In this document: one piece after another, positions 5,909-9,711 of the stretch | Layout of the letters: each line of letters starts with the position of its first letter | How positions within the stretch are numbered: the first letter of the stretch is position 1 | Assembly: GCA_963546185.1 (NCBI GenBank) | Contig: CAUULU010000040.1 | Location: 1 to 9,711, forward strand | Direction of reading: 5' to 3' | Source: JABCPO02 sp963546185 | Lineage (GTDB): Bacteria > Bacillota > Clostridia > TANB77 > CAG-508 | Length of the DNA stretch: 9,711 nt | The notes under the pieces: generated by a model | Seen by the model: only the letters and a program-made list of their open reading frames with translations | What the model was told of the DNA's origin: nothing | Databases searched by the model: none | Position numbers and translations under genes: made by a program

Positions 5909-8792
5909 TTATATATTATCTCTTCTAATAACCTCAACAATATCTTGGCTCTTAATAGACTTCTTAGCAAAGAATGTACTTACAAATGTAATTCCATATA
6001 CAAGTATTATACTTATAGCAAGTGCTATATAGTTTATACTTCCAAGCATATCTGCTATAAATCTAAAGTCTATATTAACCTGTCCTTTGTCTATTATAAC
6101 TTTTGTTGCAAATAATAATAGTAGAGAAACAACTGTACCAAAAATAATACTTCTTAAACATGCAATATAGTTTTCACCTCTAAGCATCTTATCAAATTGT
6201 TTATCACTCATACCAACTGATTTTAATATTGCAAGTTCTCTACTACGAAGTAATATGTTTATTGTTATAGTTGTAAATATGTTTACAACTGACATTAATA
6301 TTACTAGTATTAAGAATCCATATAGTAATAATTGGAATATTGTTATCATTCCTTTAATCATACCTATAACCCCTGCTGGTGTCATTATTGTTTCAGTAAA
6401 CATTTGTAATTTACCAAAGTCATATTCTTTTTCAAGGTTTTCTTGTTGTTGTTTCTTCATTATATCTTGTATTTTCTTATCACCTTTTAAATCACTTTGA
6501 TAAAATCCTCTAAAGCTCATACCATGTTCTTCATTTCTTACAATATTTGCAAATGTTTTTTCATTTACATATGCTTGTACATATGTTACATTTGATGATC
6601 CTGCTGTAAGATTTAACTCAGTATTTACTGGTGCTTTTGCTACCTTAAGCTTATTCCCATTTATTTCTAATTCTTTTCCTATTATTTTAGATTCATCAAA
6701 TATTGGTTTTTCTACTAATATTCCATTTTCTTCTAAAACTTCAACATTACTTAAATATACTTCATTATCTTTTATTTCACCTAAACCAAACTTATCTTTA
6801 TTATTATAATTCTTATTTGTTACAAATTGAATTGATATTTGTTTTTTAGCTTTTTGTCTTGAAGCATCATCTGAGCTTTTAAACTTCTTCTTTAAATAAT
6901 TATCTGTAATAGTTTTTAATAACTCTTCCTTATTATCTACTTTTTCTAAATATTCTAATGCACTTGCAAGTACTACTCTATTAACTTTTAAAGAATCTTT
7001 AGATTCTATTTGTTTAGTATAGTCTTCCATACCAAATTTAATCATTTCTTGTACATCTTTTTCAGAATATTTAACATCAGATTTTTTCCTATTGTTAACC
7101 GAACCATCTTTATGTACTATATTAAGATGTGTCATTTCAACAATATTACCATTTTTAAATAATGAACTTGTTTGTGCTTCTAATAATGATATTTGCCCAT
7201 TTATTTGAGCTCCTAATGTCCCTATAACAAATATTAAAATAAATGCTATAGCAAGTTGATAATGTTGCTATTCTAAATCTCTTTTTAGCCCTTTTCATGT
7301 TCTTTCTTGCAAGGTCAAATTCTATTCCAAATAATTTTTTAGATATATTAGATGTTTTTACTTTTTTAGTACTTACTACATAATCATCTTTTCCTCTAAT
7401 ATTTTCTATTGGTGATATTCTTGTACTCTTTATAGCTGGAATCATTGCAGCTAATATTACTGTTATACCTGTTGATATTGCAACTAAATAGAATGCATGT
7501 ATATTTGTTGTATATATAAGTGACATTTGAAGATCATTTTCAACTCCCATACTCTTTATCATATTTACTAATGTATCGTTTATATATCCAACTACCAAAT
7601 AGTCTCCTATCATACCACATATATATCCTATAACAATACCTGCCACTGATAGCACTAATGCTTCAAATAATATCATAACATATAGGCTTGAATTTTTTAT
7701 ACCTAATGATTTTAATATACCATATTGTTTTCTTCTTTCAACTAATGATAAGTTAAATGAATTATACATTATAATTATTCCAGATACTGCTACTATAACT
7801 ATAAGGACATTTCTCATCATTTCTAATGTAGCTATAACATTATCTGTAGAACTTTCATATCCTTGTAAATTTGCATTTTGTAATCTTAATAGGCTCTTGT
7901 TTACAGCCATCTTTATACTTCCATTTTTAGAATCTTCTTTTAATGTTTTTGATATTTCTTCTGCTGTATCTTTTACTTTTTTCCCTTTATCTTTTATATA
8001 TATACCAAAAATCTTACTTACTGCTTCTTTCTTTTCTTCTTCTGTAGCTATTTTAACTATTCCTATATTTGCCTCTGAATCGTTTGAATCAAATGCATTA
8101 TTTACATATCCTACAATTTTGTATTCTTTACCATTCATAGTAATAGTTGTACCTATATTAAAAGTATATCTTGCTGTTTTAGATGCTTTTTGTAATACAA
8201 TTTCATTTTCATTTTCTGGAAGTCTTCCATCTATTAATCTAAAATTATATCCTTTTAAATCTTCCTTATTTACTCCTAGTATATCTACCCCTAAATATGG
8301 GTTTAATATTGCTTCTTCAAATTGTTTAACTTCTTCTTGTTGCTTATTATAGTCTTCCCCATCTTTGTTTAATTCATATTTTTGAATATACCATTTACTA
8401 GGTTTAAGCTTACTCATTTGTTTTTGTATTTCTGCTTGTATTTCTTCATTTGAATGAGTATCAAAATAGTCTTTCCCCTTTTCCTTTGCTATATCTTCTT
8501 GTATTTTTCCCTTACTTAAAGCTTTTGAAATAGTATAATATTCCATAACCTTTTCAGTATTCTTATCTTTTAAAAGATTCTTATCATAATTTTTGTCTAC
8601 ATTTTCAACTGAAATACTATAATCACCTTTTGTTTCTTTAAATGTTTTTTCTAAACCTTTAATTGCACTTTCATACATAATGCTTATACCTGCAAATGTC
8701 GCCACAGTTATAATTATCATTACTAATGTTGTAATTGTTCTATTCTTGTTAAGCATTAAATTTTTCCATGAAAGTTTTATAATATCCTTCAT
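5909..8792 (-). CDS. ABC transporter permease with two FtsX domains, frame interrupted by one base
   Basis: The frame from ATG 8792 is open to residue 512. Removing one base near 7256 joins it to the frame that continues to TAA 5909, giving 960 residues. Two FtsX-type units follow each other. Unit 1 has a membrane segment at about 19-41, a large outside domain to about 325, and three segments near 328-348, 372-402 and 431-455. Unit 2 has a segment near 506-530, an outside domain, and segments near 818-844, 879-899 and 920-942. Each unit has the coupling sequence that contacts the ATPase, ERRKQYGILKSLGI (352-365) and RSRELAILKSVGM (about 849-861). This is the type VII (MacB/LolCE-like) exporter layout, which moves lipids, lipoproteins or peptides by mechanical coupling; the substrate is unknown. 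The ribosome site TAGGAG lies 11 bases upstream, 26 bp after the ATPase gene. The downstream part alone would begin at internal Met 7135 and lack its first membrane segment. Confidence 0.88.
7250..7262 (-). other. +1 frame-disruption site in the permease (TTA TCA A CTT GCT)
   Basis: The zero frame reads TTA TCA ACT TGC and ends 27 codons later. Dropping the A at 7256 gives Leu-Ser-Leu-Ala-Ile-Ala-Phe, the usual start of an FtsX membrane helix, and continues open. Dropping a T at 7253-7254 instead (Leu-Ser-Thr-Ala) would also restore the frame. No CGG is involved, so this site differs from the other four. Confidence 0.8.
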
Positions 8793-8818
8793 CTATTTCT
8801 ATTCTCCTATCTTTTCTC

Positions 8819-9507
8819 TTAGTCTCTATTGTTTATTACATCACTCTTAACATTTCCGGTCTTCTATAACTATCATTCTACCTGCTCTTCTTGCAAGCTC
8901 ATCATCATGTGTTATCATGATTATAGTATGTCCTTCCTTCTTGTTTAATTCTTCTAAAACTTTCATAACTTCTTCTGCATTCTTACTATCTAAATTACCT
9001 GTTGGCTCATCAGCAAGTATTATAGCTGGATTATTAAATAATGCTCTACCTATAGAAACTCTTTGTTGTTGTCCTCCTGATAATTGATTTGGAAGTTTCT
9101 TTCTTTGTTCTGTTAATTCCAATGTTTCTAATATCTTATTTAATCTTTCCTTATCTATCTTTCTTCCATCTAAACTTGCAGGCAATGTTATATTTTCTTC
9201 AACATTTAATATTGGAAGTAGGTTGAAAAATTGGTATATTATCCCCACCTTATTTCTCCTATATCTTGCAAGTTTACTACCTTTAAGTTTACGAATTTCT
9301 TCACCATCTACTAAAATACTTCCACTTGTTGGTGTATCTACCCCTCCGAAGCATATGTAATAATGTTGATTTACCACTTCCTGATTTACCAACTATAGCT
9401 ACAAATTCTCCTTTTTGTATATCTAAGCTAATACCATTTAATGCTATTGTCTTATTTTCTTTTTTTCCATATTCTTTTCGTAAGTCTCTTACTTCTACTA
9501 TACTCAT
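8819..9507 (-). CDS. ABC transporter ATP-binding protein (MacB/LolD type), two single-base interruptions
   Basis: After removing one C at 9348 and one at 8858 the gene encodes 228 residues, the normal length for this class. Motifs in order: Walker A GKSGSGKST (40-48), HMLGGVDTPTSG (51-62, spanning the first site), Q-loop IYQFFNLLP, signature LSGGQQQR, Walker B IILADEPTGNLD, and the switch His in MITHDD. The GNLD after Walker B is typical of exporters of the LolD/MacB/FtsE group. Without the second correction the protein ends EDRKC; with it the end is EDGNVKSDVINNRD, matching the family's usual EDG-x-V tail. ATG 9507 follows AAAGGA by about six bases. It powers the permease encoded next, with 26 bp between them. 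Confidence 0.93.
8855..8861 (-). other. +1 frame-disruption site near the end of the ATPase (GAC-C-GGA)
   Basis: The zero frame reads GAA GAC CGG AAA TGT TAA. Skipping the C at 8858 gives GAC GGA AAT GTT and a further 12 codons to TAA 8819. The Asp-Gly pair is conserved at this position in the family. Confidence 0.75.
9345..9351 (-). other. +1 frame-disruption site early in the ATPase (CTT-C-GGA)
   Basis: The zero frame reads ATG CTT CGG AGG. The conserved Leu-Gly-Gly needs CTT GGA GGG. The surplus C is at 9348, seven bases identical (CTTCGGA) to the yebC site. Confidence 0.88.
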
Positions 9508-9526
9508 AATTATTCCTTTCTTTTTC

Positions 9527-9544
9527 TCTAAACTTTAATTTAGA
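9527..9544. promoter_or_regulatory. Dyad in the leader of the ABC operon
   Basis: TCTAAA (9527-9532) and TTTAGA (9539-9544) are inverted around six bases, between the -10 box and the ribosome site. A repressor operator is possible; the repeat is short. Confidence 0.35.
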
Positions 9545-9553
9545 TATATTAGT

Positions 9554-9582
9554 ATTATACCACTCGATTATTTTAGTTTAAA
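9554..9582 (-). promoter_or_regulatory. Sigma-A-type promoter of the ABC operon
   Basis: On the - strand TTTAAA (9582-9577), a 17-base spacer ending in TGG, and TATAAT (9559-9554). The TGn before the -10 box adds an extended -10. It lies about 47 bases before the ATPase start. I see nothing else in 9583-9657. Confidence 0.65.
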
Positions 9583-9657
9583 TATTTAAATATTATTTTT
9601 TTATAAATTCTTTCAAATACATTTTTTAATTAAAATTGCTATCATAATTTTAAAACT

Positions 9658-9689
9658 AAAAAAGACCATATGTATTACTACATATAGTC
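9658..9689 (-). terminator. Rho-independent terminator after the tRNA
   Basis: Arms 9664-9674 and 9679-9689 form an 11-bp stem with a 4-base loop; one pair is a G-U wobble on the - strand. Six T's follow (9663-9658). Confidence 0.85.
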
Positions 9690-9694
9690 ATTTA

Positions 9695-9711
9695 TGGCGC
9701 CTCTTGTAGGA
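9695..9711 (-). tRNA. 3' end of a tRNA (partial, cut by window edge)
   Basis: On the - strand the edge reads T-CCTAC-AAGAGGC-G-CCA. This fits the end of the T loop, the 3' arm of the T stem, a 7-base acceptor strand, discriminator G73 and an encoded CCA (9697-9695), then a short spacer and a terminator. It is far more GC-rich than the surrounding DNA. G73 fits Asn, Asp, Ser, Gln, Trp or Glu among others; the anticodon is outside the window. A short C-terminal coding end is the alternative, but none of the three frames looks like a known tail. Confidence 0.6.

Noticed and set aside
7897..8352. Open frame of 151 codons on the + strand opposite the permease
   Set aside because: Antisense shadow of the permease outside domain; Ser/Phe/Ile-rich low-complexity composition and no gene context.
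1..9711. CRISPR array, insertion sequence or prophage
   Set aside because: No regularly spaced direct repeats, no transposase, integrase or phage gene in any frame.
1..9711. UGA read as tryptophan (Mollicutes-type code)
   Set aside because: No complete gene here ends in TGA, but tryptophans in conserved positions (SOD GWVW, YebC SKW) use TGG and no in-frame TGA is needed. The sample is too small to call.

Overview
The window looks like chromosome from a very AT-rich, CpG-poor bacterium, most likely Bacillota (Clostridia or Bacilli, perhaps an uncultured gut lineage). Coding regions are tightly packed with strong AGGAG-type ribosome sites, intergenic regions carry hairpin-plus-T-tract terminators, and the gene set (long-chain acyl-CoA ligase, Fe/Mn SOD, YebC, DUF2207, TrmL, ATPase plus two-FtsX permease) fits. 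Lineage is inference only.

Layout. Positions 1-796 on the + strand hold the end of an AMP-binding acyl-CoA ligase, overlapping by one base a complete superoxide dismutase. A bidirectional terminator (844-874) separates these from everything else, which lies on the - strand. Reading the - strand from the right: the 3' end of a tRNA with encoded CCA and its terminator (9711-9658); a promoter and a two-gene ABC exporter operon (ATPase, then a two-FtsX-domain permease, 9507-5909) with its terminator; three small helical proteins of unknown function (5711-4174) in two transcription units, each unit with its own terminator; then trmL, a DUF2207 membrane protein and yebC (4071-893), with the last two only 19 bp apart.

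The most notable signal is a set of five single-base +1 frame disruptions in four otherwise intact genes. Four are alike: one extra C sits exactly at a codon boundary in front of a glycine codon (NNY-C-GGR), so the zero-frame ribosome meets the codon CGG. They lie in yebC (1541), the DUF2207 gene (3391) and twice in the ABC ATPase (9348, 8858). In three of the four the restored glycine is a family-conserved residue. In-frame CGG occurs only five times in the - strand genes, and four of those are these sites; the fifth, in a small protein gene, is read straight through as CGG-T. This is either a systematic sequencing or assembly artefact, or recoding (+1 frameshifting at a rare or unassigned CGG codon). 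The fifth disruption, in the permease (about 7256), has a different context.

A second signal is composition: the small-protein block 4174-5146 is clearly richer in CpG than the housekeeping genes around it, suggesting separate ancestry. It also carries operator-like dyads and a shared EMMW motif.
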